From Leyella lascolaii (GTDB taxonomy: Bacteria > Bacteroidota > Bacteroidia > Bacteroidales > Bacteroidaceae), in assembly GCF_900079775.1 (NCBI RefSeq), contig NZ_LT556036.1:316678-380677 (forward strand): DNA of 64,000 nucleotides, in the 5' to 3' direction. Numbering within the stretch: position 1 is the stretch's first letter; the number at the start of each line of letters is the position of its first letter. Below, one piece after another: positions 35,053-44,969 of the stretch. The notes under the pieces are model-generated. The model was given only the letters and a program-made list of their open reading frames with translations, was not told the origin of the DNA and made no database searches. Position numbers and translations under genes: made by a program.

Positions 35053-35934
35053 CTAATTTTGATAATATCGGATTGCCGATTTGAAGGTGTGGTATGAAAC
35101 ATTACTATAAAAAGACCTTTTAATAAAAGCACGACGTTTAACGCCATACTGTAGCATCAGACCTTTTCTATAAGTAATCAATCGTCTTAGTATTGTAAAC
35201 ACTTTACTCCTTGATAAAAGTTTCCAAACAAAATCAGGATATGGGAGGGAACCATTATATAATGAAGCAATCTCACTCAAATACTTTTCCTTTTGTGTTT
35301 TTGAAATACTTTCTGTTCTTCTCATAAATGCGGCTAAAGGTATATCTACTGGGAAAAAAAACGTGTATTGAGCGAATTTTCGCCATAAGTCATAATCGCC
35401 AGCCAAGCGTAAAGAAGTGTTAATCCCTCCGCTTTTTACATACAAATTTCTTCTCCAGAACATACTTTCTTGCATCAAGAAACCATAGGCATTTTGATGA
35501 AAATATCCTCGAGCTATGTCCTTACGACGTTTAGCCCCCACTTGAGGGAATATATCCGTCAAAATTCGACTTTCATTAATATATGCTGGACGTCCACCTA
35601 TCCAATCTATTTCTTTATACTTTGTAAAAATTTCATTAACAAGGCGGAATGTGTGTGGAAAATATGTATCATCTGCATTTATGTATGCCATGATATCACC
35701 TGTTGCTTTCGCAAACCCTTTTGCTATGGCATCATACATACCATTGTCAGGTTCAGATATGATTACAGATATTCGATCCTTGTATTTATTGATTATTTCT
35801 AAAGACCTATCGGTAGAACCTCCGTCGACTATGATATATTCTAATTCATCATAATTTTGAGAGATTACTGACAGTATCGTTCCCTCAATATACTTTTCCA
35901 TATTATAGCATGGAGTGACAACTGATATTTTCAT
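35053..35934 (-). CDS. family 2 glycosyltransferase
   Basis: A 293-residue GT2 enzyme: KISVVTPCYNMEKYIEGTIL, IIVDGGSTDRSLEIINKY, SEPDNGMYDAIAKGFAKATG and MAYINADDTYFPHTF with the DD metal motif. The first ~220 residues are the catalytic domain, with a basic C-terminal tail. It is AT-rich compared with the GDP-fucose genes. Typical capsule repeat-unit transferase; donor unknown. Confidence 0.88.
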   Translation of the reverse strand: MKISVVTPCYNMEKYIEGTILSVISQNYDELEYIIVDGGSTDRSLEIINKYKDRISVIISEPDNGMYDAIAKGFAKATGDIMAYINADDTYFPHTFRLVNEIFTKYKEIDWIGGRPAYINESRILTDIFPQVGAKRRKDIARGYFHQNAYGFLMQESMFWRRNLYVKSGGINTSLRLAGDYDLWRKFAQYTFFFPVDIPLAAFMRRTESISKTQKEKYLSEIASLYNGSLPYPDFVWKLLSRSKVFTILRRLITYRKGLMLQYGVKRRAFIKRSFYSNVSYHTFKSAIRYYQN

Positions 35935-35938
35935 ACTA

Positions 35939-36781
35939 CTAAAATTTTGAAGCGTCTTTATTCCAAAGGAAAGGAAATAATAAATGAAGATGGTTTGATA
36001 TAAATGTTGTTATTGCTGAAATCAAACCATAATGTCTCTTTTTATAAATAAAGAACTCAAAAGGATTTGCACCATTACCACCTGGACGATATAAGTATTT
36101 TACACGTTTATAAAACGGAATATTTTTGTCACACCACTTAGGCAGTTTGTCATGGCTATCACATATTCCACAAGCTATATCAGCAATATATGATTGTATC
36201 CCTAATTTTTTTGCTCTTAATCCATAGTCAGTATCTCCGATTGCATGATGAAAAATAGGATCATTTTTACCCACCAACTTGTAAACATGGCGAGGAATTA
36301 AAACAATATTTCCATTGAATGTGTCGCAAGGGGTAATGCCATCTATTCTTGAAATCAAACCTGTGTGTTTGTCTCTGCCTCCGTAGGTGACTTTTCTTTT
36401 TTTGTTGTCTAAAGTATAACCTACTATGATGGAATAATCACCCATTTTATCAGAGGTAGACAATAAGGAAACGATAGCTGTCTCAAATAAAATAGTATCA
36501 TCATTTAGCCACAGGTAATAGTCGTAATCCTTTTTCTCGGCCACGCACCATGCCTCATACATGCCTCTATTCCAAAACAGATTTCCATCACCTTTGATGA
36601 TGTTGGTTTGTGGATAATGTATCCTAATAGCCTCAACTGTTCCATCAGTACAACCGTCATCTGTTAGATAAACCTCTATTTCTACAGCATTCGGCAATTG
36701 TTGGGCATACAGATTTTTTAAACATGCCAACGTTTTCTCCTTGCGATTATGAACTGTAATTAATATAGCTATCTTCTTCAT
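35939..36781 (-). CDS. family 2 glycosyltransferase (rhamnosyltransferase-like)
   Basis: 280 residues from the ATG at 36781; a longer start at 36811 lies within wzy. GT2 motifs: KKIAILITVHNRKEKTLACL, EVYLTDDGCTDGTVEAIR, YYLWLNDDTILFETAI and HHAIGDTDYGLRAKKLG. The TDDGCTDGT and LNDD pattern is close to WbbL-type and similar transferases. It overlaps the 3' end of the polymerase gene by ~35 bp, so the two are translated from one message. Confidence 0.85.
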   Translation of the reverse strand: MKKIAILITVHNRKEKTLACLKNLYAQQLPNAVEIEVYLTDDGCTDGTVEAIRIHYPQTNIIKGDGNLFWNRGMYEAWCVAEKKDYDYYLWLNDDTILFETAIVSLLSTSDKMGDYSIIVGYTLDNKKRKVTYGGRDKHTGLISRIDGITPCDTFNGNIVLIPRHVYKLVGKNDPIFHHAIGDTDYGLRAKKLGIQSYIADIACGICDSHDKLPKWCDKNIPFYKRVKYLYRPGGNGANPFEFFIYKKRHYGLISAITTFISNHLHLLFPFLWNKDASKF

Positions 36782-37949
36782 ATTCTTCATCTGTTTGCAA
36801 TGAATAATCAATGAACAATAGACTCCAGAAAAGTGGATAACTCAGATAGTACTCTCCATTTAGCAAAATGATAATTATTAAAAGAAACACTATCTTTTGC
36901 AATAAAGTATTGTCAAAAAGTTTTTTTAATACACAGGTGTAATAACAAATTATTGCTACTAAACCAAACATATTGATTGAACCTGTGAAACCATTACTAA
37001 TACCTTCCAAATGCTTTCCAAGAGAACCATATCTCATTTCCATTAAAAAACCATTACCTATAATTGGGTGCTTTATGATGTTTTGATAATCGAGGTAAAA
37101 TGAACCCATTCGAGACCACGACAATTCACCCTCTTTCAATTTCATAGTAGCCGCATATTCTTCGGATATTTTGTCACCTAAGAACGATAGATATGAAAAT
37201 AATCCTATTATGAACAAAGTAACCGTTAATAATAAAGTATATTTGGTAGCAAAAGGTAAATCACTTGTAATTAGAATATATGCCAAGAGAATGGCAAATG
37301 CGATATATCCTGTGGTACTTTGGGTTGAAATGAGTGTAATAATCAAGACGACGCATTCTTTCCGATAATTATTCCAGAGATACTTGATGTTATTGATATA
37401 TAAGAGTGGAACAATCATTATATACCCTTGAAATGCACCGGGTTCCCAAAACATTCCAGAATTTCTACTTAAACCTGAACCTGTTGGTATTGTGTTATAC
37501 AAAAATAGGGTTTTATACCTATCAAAATTGACCCCCACTGGACCAATAACAATCTGGATTGAAAAGAATAGCAGACTAATCAGTGCCAACCAATACATCA
37601 CCCGTAAATAAGTATATCTCATTGATGATTGCAAGTACCCGACAACGAGAAATGCTAAATACAACTTAAACAGAAAGTTTATGTTTGCTGGTATTGATAC
37701 TTGTGGCAAAATTAAATATTGCATAGTCATAAGGAATAGAAATCCCCCAATCCATAAGCATAAATCTTTGGAAAACAGAAAAGTCCTATGCGCTATGCAG
37801 ATGGCCAACATTGCAATGGCCATAATAATCGAACTCCATTCGGAACCATATATGAATATAGGATTGCCACTTACACATAAGAATAGAAATACTACTATGT
37901 ACTGTGTATTGGTAGGCCTTATCCTATTTTGAATTTCAATGTAATACAT
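36747..37949 (-). CDS. wzy: O-antigen/capsule polymerase (Wzy-like)
   Basis: A 400-residue hydrophobic protein with about 10-11 predicted membrane helices (IVVFLFLCVSGNPIFIYG, IYVLWLNYMLF-like segments, LLTVTLFIIGLFSYLSFLG). A large loop carries GSGLSRNSGMFWEPGAFQGY, typical of Wzy/Wzc-ligase-type polymerases. Sequence conservation in this family is low, so the call rests on topology, loop motif and locus position next to wzx. It would join flipped repeat units in the periplasm. Confidence 0.75.
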   Translation of the reverse strand: MYYIEIQNRIRPTNTQYIVVFLFLCVSGNPIFIYGSEWSSIIMAIAMLAICIAHRTFLFSKDLCLWIGGFLFLMTMQYLILPQVSIPANINFLFKLYLAFLVVGYLQSSMRYTYLRVMYWLALISLLFFSIQIVIGPVGVNFDRYKTLFLYNTIPTGSGLSRNSGMFWEPGAFQGYIMIVPLLYINNIKYLWNNYRKECVVLIITLISTQSTTGYIAFAILLAYILITSDLPFATKYTLLLTVTLFIIGLFSYLSFLGDKISEEYAATMKLKEGELSWSRMGSFYLDYQNIIKHPIIGNGFLMEMRYGSLGKHLEGISNGFTGSINMFGLVAIICYYTCVLKKLFDNTLLQKIVFLLIIIILLNGEYYLSYPLFWSLLFIDYSLQTDEEYEEDSYINYSS

Positions 37950-38647
37950 TATTGAAATTTTACGCCTCTTTTGACTTTAAGCCTTTCCAGCAATTCTTTA
38001 TCTTGTGTATCCATTGTATCGACACCTATTGATTTTTTCCCTAAATAATAGGTGGAAAATAACTCTTCCAAGTAATCTCTTGAAAACCTTTCATTTTCAG
38101 GATAAAGAATTTTTTCGTGTTCCAATATTTGTTCCAATGTAAAAACGGAAGCAATAATTTTAGCAGGGCTCCCAACTGCTACTGCATATGGAGGGATTTC
38201 TTTATTGACCAAAGAATTTGCCCCTATTACGGCACCTCTACCGATATGACTTTTTGCTATTAATGTACAGTTAGCTCCAATCCATACACTTTCTTCCACG
38301 ATAATGTCTGTTTCTAAATCGTTTATATGGCTCTCATCCAATAATACTTCGGGAATACCGACAGTAGGCCTATGATTACCAGTCACTACAAGGCAATTAA
38401 TCGAGATTGTTGTGTATTTTTTTACAATGAATTTTCCAGTAGTGTTTATTAAATATAATCCTTCTCGTATTTTCGAGTGGTCAGAAAAATAGCAGTTACT
38501 CGGATTGGCTATCGTCATTGGAGGATGTACTTGAGTGTTAAAGCCAATGTACCCATATATGCTTCGGTCTTTTATCTGGACATATCTTTTCCATGCGTTC
38601 TTAACTGCATACCTTATTGAACGCAAAATCGTTATAAACCTCATCAT
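37949..38647 (-). CDS. left-handed beta-helix (hexapeptide) acetyltransferase
   Basis: A 232-residue protein with hexapeptide repeats in the middle (VEESVWIGANCTLIAKSHIG, then RGAVIGANSLVNKEIPPYAV and AVGSPAKII) and a helical C-terminus. It is a soluble acetyl-CoA-dependent O- or N-acetyltransferase, distinct from the two membrane acyltransferases. Its last base is shared with the start of the wzy gene region. Probably modifies a sugar of the repeat unit. Confidence 0.8.
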   Translation of the reverse strand: MMRFITILRSIRYAVKNAWKRYVQIKDRSIYGYIGFNTQVHPPMTIANPSNCYFSDHSKIREGLYLINTTGKFIVKKYTTISINCLVVTGNHRPTVGIPEVLLDESHINDLETDIIVEESVWIGANCTLIAKSHIGRGAVIGANSLVNKEIPPYAVAVGSPAKIIASVFTLEQILEHEKILYPENERFSRDYLEELFSTYYLGKKSIGVDTMDTQDKELLERLKVKRGVKFQ

Positions 38648-38650
38648 AAC

Positions 38651-40000
38651 CTACTTATTCCAAATACCTAATGCTTTTTTATTTAATAGTTTATGAAGTT
38701 GTATCGTAAACACAATTGAATAAATAATATTGATAATAACCATTGAAATCACGACACCTATAGCCCCTATGTGTTTTCCCAAAAGTAATGAGAGCGGTAT
38801 ATGGCAAATCAACCCGACAAGGGTTATATAGGTTTGCAATTTGACTTTACCTATACCATTAATCAGTATAATTTGAAGTGCATCCCAAGCGTGAACTATC
38901 ACAAACAATGCAACAACTACTGTCATAGTTAATGGAATTATTGCCCTATCTCCAATCCACAGTTTATAAGCAACTGGAGACAAAATCACCATCAATATCA
39001 CCCCTCCCAAAAGTATTGCATAAACTTTTCTCATTTTGCCGTATATCTGTTTCATCCAACTCCAATCATTTTTCATGTATGCATCCGTAAATGCAGGCCA
39101 CAATGGTGCTAGTATAATATTGAATGTCATAGAAGCTACGCCGATATATTTGTAGGCAATGTTATAGGATGTAACATCTGATGGCGACGAAACATTACTT
39201 ATTAAAATATTTGTAGCTTGATACAACACTATCATTTGTATTTGAATGATAAAGAATTTTATACCCAGATTAAGAATATCCTTTATATTGGATTTATCAA
39301 AATACGATACAGATGGTTTGACTGGTTTGAGTTTACCTGTATATAATATAAAAGAACTTATCATCAACACCAAAGCCGGTATATATGATATAGCTGAAGC
39401 AAGATTGGTTAAGGAAGGTTTAGTAAATATGTTTAATAAATATATTACAATGACTGAGCATAGGTTTCCAATTACAGGAAATGCGGAAGCCAATGCAACT
39501 TTTTGATGAGCGGATACCACAGCAGTAATAACATTAAATATCATTTGTAAGCTAAAGCACACAAGTAATATTGATACCACATGGCTTAACTCTTCATTGT
39601 AAATTTGACTAACATTTAAGAAAGAACTCCAGTCAACATAAGGTATAACGCATTCCCCAATCAAACATAGTGGTAAGAATATTATAAGCATCACTATATA
39701 GGTGGTCGAAACCAAAGACTTTCCCTTTTCTATATCATTTTTAGCCAATGCCTCCGATAGTTTGTTTTTAAGTCCTAATGTTAATCCTACATCAAAAAAA
39801 TTAAGCCATAACATTATTGAAGAAATCGTTAGCCATATTCCATATAGTTCCTGTGATAGATACCCTAATGTCATGGGAACTAATATCAGTTGAATAAGAA
39901 TGCTGACACCTTTTATAAAAATTGACCCAATCATATTCTTTTTCACTATCAAGCTTCTTCTATCACCCTTAGTGAAAAAATACTTAATATGCGCTAACAT
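38651..40000 (-). CDS. wzx: polysaccharide flippase (Wzx)
   Basis: A 449-residue membrane protein with about 12-14 helices. N-terminal segment: KNMIGSIFIKGVSILIQLIL. Family-like motif: GIWLTISSIMLWLNFFDVGL, then TLGLKNKLSEALAKND. This matches the MOP/MATE-type flippases that move undecaprenyl-linked repeats across the inner membrane. Normal length. Neighbour to the acetyltransferase and Wzy. Confidence 0.88.
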   Translation of the reverse strand: MLAHIKYFFTKGDRRSLIVKKNMIGSIFIKGVSILIQLILVPMTLGYLSQELYGIWLTISSIMLWLNFFDVGLTLGLKNKLSEALAKNDIEKGKSLVSTTYIVMLIIFLPLCLIGECVIPYVDWSSFLNVSQIYNEELSHVVSILLVCFSLQMIFNVITAVVSAHQKVALASAFPVIGNLCSVIVIYLLNIFTKPSLTNLASAISYIPALVLMISSFILYTGKLKPVKPSVSYFDKSNIKDILNLGIKFFIIQIQMIVLYQATNILISNVSSPSDVTSYNIAYKYIGVASMTFNIILAPLWPAFTDAYMKNDWSWMKQIYGKMRKVYAILLGGVILMVILSPVAYKLWIGDRAIIPLTMTVVVALFVIVHAWDALQIILINGIGKVKLQTYITLVGLICHIPLSLLLGKHIGAIGVVISMVIINIIYSIVFTIQLHKLLNKKALGIWNK

Positions 40001-40028
40001 ACGAACCTGTAAAGTTTATCAAATGTCA

Positions 40029-41099
40029 TTAATTACGTTTAGTGACATACCACTCAGCGAATGCTCTTAATCCAGCTCGCAATGGTGTAGATGGCTTGAA
40101 GCCGAAATCTTGTTCCAAAGGCGTTGTGTCGGCGTATGTTACAGGAACATCACCTGGTTGCATCGGCACAAGCTCCTTGTACGCATCGAAATCGTAATCT
40201 GTGGGCAACACTCCGGCACGAACCAGTTCCTCTTGCAAGATTGTCACAAAATCGAGTAGGTTTTCGGGGTTGTTGTTTCCTATATTATAGATTTTGTACG
40301 GCGGTATTGGCAAGCCGTCTTCACCTTTGTGGCGTTCCGGTGCGTGTTGCATGACCCGAATGACACCCTCCACGATGTCGTCAATGTAGGTGAAATCGCG
40401 TTTGCAATTCCCGTAATTGAAGATTTTGATGATTTCACCCTTGACCAATTTGTCAGTAAAGCCGAAGTAGGCCATGTCTGGACGACCAGCCGGGCCATAG
40501 ACGGTGAAGAAGCGCAAGCCTGTAGATGGAATATTGTACAGTTTGCTGTAAGCGTGTGCCATCAGTTCATTGCTTTTCTTAGTGGCCGCATAGAGGCTGA
40601 CTGGATTATCCACTTTGTCATCGGTGCTGTAAGGCACTTTCTTGTTACTTCCATAAACGCTACTCGAACTTGCATAGACCAAATGCTCCACGCCCGTTTT
40701 GCCTTCATCATAAGAATGGCGACAAGCCTCCAAGATGTTGTAGAAACCAATGAGGTTGGAAGCAATGTATGCGTCAGGATTGGTGATGCTGTAACGTACT
40801 CCAGCTTGTGCGGCAAGGTTTACCACCACTTGTGGGTGATGTGCGGCAAAAAGTTGGCTGACTGTCGATTTGTCGGAAATGTCTCCTTTGATGAAAGTAA
40901 AGGATGAATATGAAAGTAGTTCTTTCAACCTATCCTCTTTCAAGCGTACATCATAATAGTCGTTCATATTGTCGATGCCGACAACTTTCACATCAACAAA
41001 TTCCTGTAACAGCCTTTTGGCAAGGTTGGCACCGATAAAGCCCGCCACACCAGTGACAAGGATTGTTTTCCCTTTAAGAATTACATTTTTCGCTAACAT
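40029..41099 (-). CDS. UDP-glucuronate 4-epimerase-type NAD-dependent epimerase
   Basis: 356 residues from the ATG at 41099, which begins just after the Ugd stop region; a longer start at 41168 lies inside ugd. Rossmann motif: KTILVTGVAGFIGANLAKRL. Family-like segments are IDNMNDYYDVRLKEDRL and YASSSSVYGSNKKVPYSTDD, with YAATK as the catalytic Tyr-xxx-Lys. The DNMNDYYD signature is typical of CapI/LspL-type GalA-forming epimerases. Fed by the UDP-glucose dehydrogenase encoded directly upstream, it would make UDP-galacturonate for the capsule. Confidence 0.88.
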   Translation of the reverse strand: MLAKNVILKGKTILVTGVAGFIGANLAKRLLQEFVDVKVVGIDNMNDYYDVRLKEDRLKELLSYSSFTFIKGDISDKSTVSQLFAAHHPQVVVNLAAQAGVRYSITNPDAYIASNLIGFYNILEACRHSYDEGKTGVEHLVYASSSSVYGSNKKVPYSTDDKVDNPVSLYAATKKSNELMAHAYSKLYNIPSTGLRFFTVYGPAGRPDMAYFGFTDKLVKGEIIKIFNYGNCKRDFTYIDDIVEGVIRVMQHAPERHKGEDGLPIPPYKIYNIGNNNPENLLDFVTILQEELVRAGVLPTDYDFDAYKELVPMQPGDVPVTYADTTPLEQDFGFKPSTPLRAGLRAFAEWYVTKRN

Positions 41100-41103
41100 A
41101 CTC

Positions 41104-43848
41104 TTAATCCCTCCTGAATATATCGCGTGTATAAACCTTTTCCTGCACATCGTCCAAGCTGGCATCATAGCGGTTAGCGATAATCACTTGGCTTTGTGAC
41201 TTGAATGCCTGCAAGTTATTAACTACACGGCTTCCGAAGAATGTGCTACCATCTTCCAAAGTAGGCTCATAAATTATCACTTCCGCGCCCTTTGCCTTGA
41301 TGCGCTTCATCACGCCCTGTATGGCCGATTGCCTGAAATTGTCAGAATTGAACTTCATTGTCAGGCGGTAGATGCCCACTACACATCCATGCTCCTTGCT
41401 GACATCAAAGCTGCTGTTTTCACTGTAATAGCCTGCTTTGTGCAACACAGCATCGGCGATGAAGTCCTTGCGGGTACGGTTGCTTTCCACTATGGCGGTC
41501 ATCATGTTTTGCGGCACGTCCTGGTAGTTTGCGAGCAATTGCTTGGTGTCTTTGGGGAGGCAGTAGCCGCCATAGCCGAAAGACGGGTTGTTGTAATGGG
41601 TGCCTATGCGAGGGTCGAGGCCGACGCCCTCGATGATGGCGCGGGAATCGAGTCCTTTCACCTCGGCGTAAGTGTCTAATTCGTTGAAGTAGCTCACGCG
41701 CAGGGCAAGGTAGGTGTTGGCGAAGAGTTTCACCGCCTCGGCCTCCTTCATGCCCATGAACAACGTAGGAATGTCCTCCTTGATTGCGCCCTCTTGCAGC
41801 AGTGCAGCAAATGTGTGGGCGGCTTGTTCCATCCTGCCGATGTCGGTGATTGCTTGTATTGCCTCATTTTCCTCGGCGAAACGCTCGTCCATCAGCTTCG
41901 GGTAGCCCACGATGATGCGGCTCGGATAGAGGTTGTCATAAAGTGCCTTGCTTTCGCGCAGGAACTCTGGCGAGAAGAGCAGGTTGAACTGCTTTACACC
42001 TTTCCGGGCGTATTTCACGTAAAGGCTGCGGCAGTAACCCACAGGGATGGTGCTCTTGATGACCATCACAGCGTCGGGGTTGACGCTCAGCACGAGGTCT
42101 ATGACATCCTCGATATGGTGGGTGTCGAAGTGGTTGAGCGCAGGGTCGTAATTCGTCGGCGCGGCAATCACCACAAAGTCAGCATCGGAGTATGCCTTTG
42201 CTCCGTCCAGCGTCGCGGTCAGGTTCAAAGGCTTTTCGGCCAGATATTTCTCGATATATTCGTCCTGAATGGGCGACTTACGTTGGTTGATGAGGTCAAC
42301 TTTCTCGGGGATTACGTCCACCGCCGTCACTTGGTGGTGTTGCGACAGGAGCGTGGCGATTGATAGCCCCACATAGCCGGTACCGGCCACAGCAATTTTA
42401 ATATCGTTAAGATTTTTCATAAATTTATTTTTCACAAGAAACTTAATATCCTCTATAATACCATCTTTTGTTATGGCGCGTTCTTCCGAGAACAGTTTTT
42501 TCTCGATGAATATATATTTGAAAGTACGGTCTTTGTAATCATTATGCATTTCAGGCATTCCTAATTGGGTAAAGTCAACAATTCTGTCTTTATTGAAATA
42601 GATATAGACTTGATCTTTTTTAATATATTTGATAGAAGGCGTACTTTCACAATTAAAAACATCAACTTGATACGAATCTCTAATCCGATTTACTATCGCA
42701 TCATATATCGCTCCAGTATCAGTCATAACCCTATCACTAATTTCCTTGCCCAACATGGCAACCATTTCGGAATACGTCTTCCACAATGGAATGTACTTAT
42801 ATCGGCGTGACATCCATTCGTCAAAGGTCGGTATTTGATTCTTGTGTATTTTCATTAGATGTATGATGTCATCATCAGACAACATATATACTTTCATGCC
42901 ACAACAAACTTCTACCTCCCTATAAAAAGATTCATAGTTGAAGAGTTGTTCCCTCTTCAATTTTCCATCAGGTTGTAAACATTCAACCAATTTCTTTATA
43001 GAATCCTTAAAGATTTTTTGCTCATATACAACTTGGTGATGCTTGAAAATCCAATTTTGCTGAAAATTCTTATTTTCTATCAAAGCGCGAATTTCATACA
43101 ATGCACTTTTGGAATAGGCTATTTGCCACTTACCTTCATACTTGTATAATATGATTGAACGAATAATACGTTCTACATCAACAGAGTTGCTCTGATAACC
43201 AGACGCCCAACTGTCTCTGCAGATATAGTCAAACTTGTCCGCATCAATTACATCTCCATGCAACAATGATATGAAACAATCTTCCAATGATTTCTCTGGA
43301 GTTCCATATTTGAACCCCATTATCATTCTGCCAACAAGAGTAGGGTCGCCATTTAATTTTATGATTGATTCGTAATAAGTTGTAATGCAAAGAAGAGCCG
43401 AAATGATTTCGTGTTGTTTTACATCTGTATTTTCAAGGTCTATCGCATTTAATCCGTTATCTTCCTGTCTTTCAAAAAGTGCTTTTTTATAGATGCTGAA
43501 GAGTTTTCCGGGAGTTCCAAAATGCTCTTCCAGCGTGTGAGAAAACGGTGAATGACCAACATCATGCAATAAACAAGCTATCAAAAAGGTCGTTTCTAAA
43601 GTTTCACTCAACACCAACTCAGGGTTATTTCCCTTTATAGCTTCAACGAACTTCTTGCCTATTTGATACACACCAAGTGAATGGACAAAGCGATCATGGC
43701 GTGCACACGGGAATAACGACCTTGAAGATAATTGCTCTATACGTCTCAGACGCTGAAAATTTGGAGTGTCTATAAATGAACTACAGAAACTCTCCGGCAC
43801 CGTAATATAACCATGTACCGTATCAAGGAAAGTTTTATATTTTTCCAT
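41104..43848 (-). CDS. ugd: HD-domain dNTPase-like protein fused in frame to UDP-glucose 6-dehydrogenase
   Basis: A 914-residue single frame. Residues 1-476 are an HD phosphohydrolase of the dNTPase/YwfO type: RFVHSLG (His56), [13 protein letters not shown] (His95-Asp96, His99) and [17 protein letters not shown] (Asp near 202). Residue 477 is an ATG (42420) that would be the normal start of Ugd. Residues 477-914 are a complete dehydrogenase: [20 protein letters not shown], the [11 protein letters not shown] segment, and catalytic Cys in [14 protein letters not shown]. No stop separates the parts (junction [14 protein letters not shown]). The HD half is visibly more AT-rich than the Ugd half, so an insertion that lost its stop is likely. 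Internal initiation at 42420 may still give free Ugd. Confidence 0.85.
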   Translation of the reverse strand: MEKYKTFLDTVHGYITVPESFCSSFIDTPNFQRLRRIEQLSSRSLFPCARHDRFVHSLGVYQIGKKFVEAIKGNNPELVLSETLETTFLIACLLHDVGHSPFSHTLEEHFGTPGKLFSIYKKALFERQEDNGLNAIDLENTDVKQHEIISALLCITTYYESIIKLNGDPTLVGRMIMGFKYGTPEKSLEDCFISLLHGDVIDADKFDYICRDSWASGYQSNSVDVERIIRSIILYKYEGKWQIAYSKSALYEIRALIENKNFQQNWIFKHHQVVYEQKIFKDSIKKLVECLQPDGKLKREQLFNYESFYREVEVCCGMKVYMLSDDDIIHLMKIHKNQIPTFDEWMSRRYKYIPLWKTYSEMVAMLGKEISDRVMTDTGAIYDAIVNRIRDSYQVDVFNCESTPSIKYIKKDQVYIYFNKDRIVDFTQLGMPEMHNDYKDRTFKYIFIEKKLFSEERAITKDGIIEDIKFLVKNKFMKNLNDIKIAVAGTGYVGLSIATLLSQHHQVTAVDVIPEKVDLINQRKSPIQDEYIEKYLAEKPLNLTATLDGAKAYSDADFVVIAAPTNYDPALNHFDTHHIEDVIDLVLSVNPDAVMVIKSTIPVGYCRSLYVKYARKGVKQFNLLFSPEFLRESKALYDNLYPSRIIVGYPKLMDERFAEENEAIQAITDIGRMEQAAHTFAALLQEGAIKEDIPTLFMGMKEAEAVKLFANTYLALRVSYFNELDTYAEVKGLDSRAIIEGVGLDPRIGTHYNNPSFGYGGYCLPKDTKQLLANYQDVPQNMMTAIVESNRTRKDFIADAVLHKAGYYSENSSFDVSKEHGCVVGIYRLTMKFNSDNFRQSAIQGVMKRIKAKGAEVIIYEPTLEDGSTFFGSRVVNNLQAFKSQSQVIIANRYDASLDDVQEKVYTRDIFRRD

Positions 43849-44167
43849 CTTGAATAAATTCTCTTATGATTCGAGATAGGATTGAGCGGGTATCAAAGTC
43901 CAGTTTGTAAAATTCACGTATAAAACGGTTCTGGATTTGACTATTTTTAGACAGCTTAATTATGCTCATCCCAGAAACTGTATTTTGATTTGCCAGTGCC
44001 AATGCCCTATTCGTTGCTTGAAGCGATAATCTCACCGAGATGAATTGGTCGGTTTCGCTTACCCTATTCATGATGGCTCTGAAATTTGAGATAGAGATTG
44101 AATCTATTTTATATCCTTCTACGTAAACCGAACCTATTATCTCTGTTATTTCTATCGTTTTATACAT
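43835..44167 (-). CDS. small protein overlapping the HD-Ugd gene
   Basis: A 110-residue protein starting [20 protein letters not shown]. The first half is strand-rich and the second helical and basic ([20 protein letters not shown]). Its 3' end overlaps the start of the HD gene by 14 bp, so the pair is translationally coupled and arrived together. No signal peptide or membrane segment; no recognised family. It may bind or regulate the HD phosphohydrolase. Confidence 0.6.
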   Translation of the reverse strand: MYKTIEITEIIGSVYVEGYKIDSISISNFRAIMNRVSETDQFISVRLSLQATNRALALANQNTVSGMSIIKLSKNSQIQNRFIREFYKLDFDTRSILSRIIREFIQDGKI

Positions 44168-44281
44168 TTCAATATATTTTATGTATCAAATTTTTATCAA
44201 TACTTGCGTTCTGACATCGTATATCTGCAAGGATAACTCCGTCATTTTCTCAGGGCTATGCAGCTTTTTTTATTCTGATCT

Positions 44282-44956
44282 CTACGTTTGTATCTTTTTT
44301 TGCAACACAGTTTTTAATGTTTCCAGACTATGGAGGTCTGACCCACTGTAATCGTACATTCCTACTTTTTTCAACTTATAGGCTTTCTTCTGAACGCCCT
44401 TGCCGTATAATCCATGAAGCGAGAACAAGTTGAGCTGGAACTTTATGTTCGTAGATTTCAACCGTTTGTAGTCATCATCTTCCATGTATATATACCGCTC
44501 GGGATGCGCTAATATGGGGTAGTAGCCTTTGGATTTGATGCGGAGCAGAATGTTTTGCAATCCCATTGGAGGATTGAAGTAGCTCGTTTCTACCAACAGA
44601 TGTTTTCCGTCTTTTCCTAATGGCAGTAGATCGTTCTGTTCCAATCGTTCCTCAAAGAGTTTGTCAAGCATGTTCTCGGCTGCAAGGTGCAGGGTGACAT
44701 GTCCACTGTATGCAACTTGTAGTTCGGCAAAACGATTGCGCAGGTGACAGGTTGTGTTGGGTATGTCCTCCATGATATGCGGTGTGAGCCACACCTCTTT
44801 AATACCTAATCGCTCGTATTCGGCGAGGATTTGCAGAGCTTCTTCCATCGTTTGCACACCGTCGTCCACGCCTGGTAGGATATGGCTGTGCCAGTCCGTA
44901 AAATCACGGAAAAAACCACTTTCTTCCAACGTCTGTTTCTTTCGGAATGGCCACAT
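44282..44956 (-). CDS. CpsB/YwqE-type tyrosine-protein phosphatase (PHP domain)
   Basis: A 224-residue PHP-superfamily protein: FTDWHSHILPGVDDGVQTME, WLTPHIMEDIPN, LAAENMLDK, ILAHPERYIY and YSGSDLHSLETLK supply the metal ligands. It dephosphorylates the tyrosine-rich tail of the Wzc kinase, whose gene ends 13 bp upstream. The Wzc/phosphatase pair controls chain length and export. Confidence 0.9.
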   Translation of the reverse strand: MWPFRKKQTLEESGFFRDFTDWHSHILPGVDDGVQTMEEALQILAEYERLGIKEVWLTPHIMEDIPNTTCHLRNRFAELQVAYSGHVTLHLAAENMLDKLFEERLEQNDLLPLGKDGKHLLVETSYFNPPMGLQNILLRIKSKGYYPILAHPERYIYMEDDDYKRLKSTNIKFQLNLFSLHGLYGKGVQKKAYKLKKVGMYDYSGSDLHSLETLKTVLQKKIQT

Positions 44957-44969
44957 TGTTCCTCAATCT

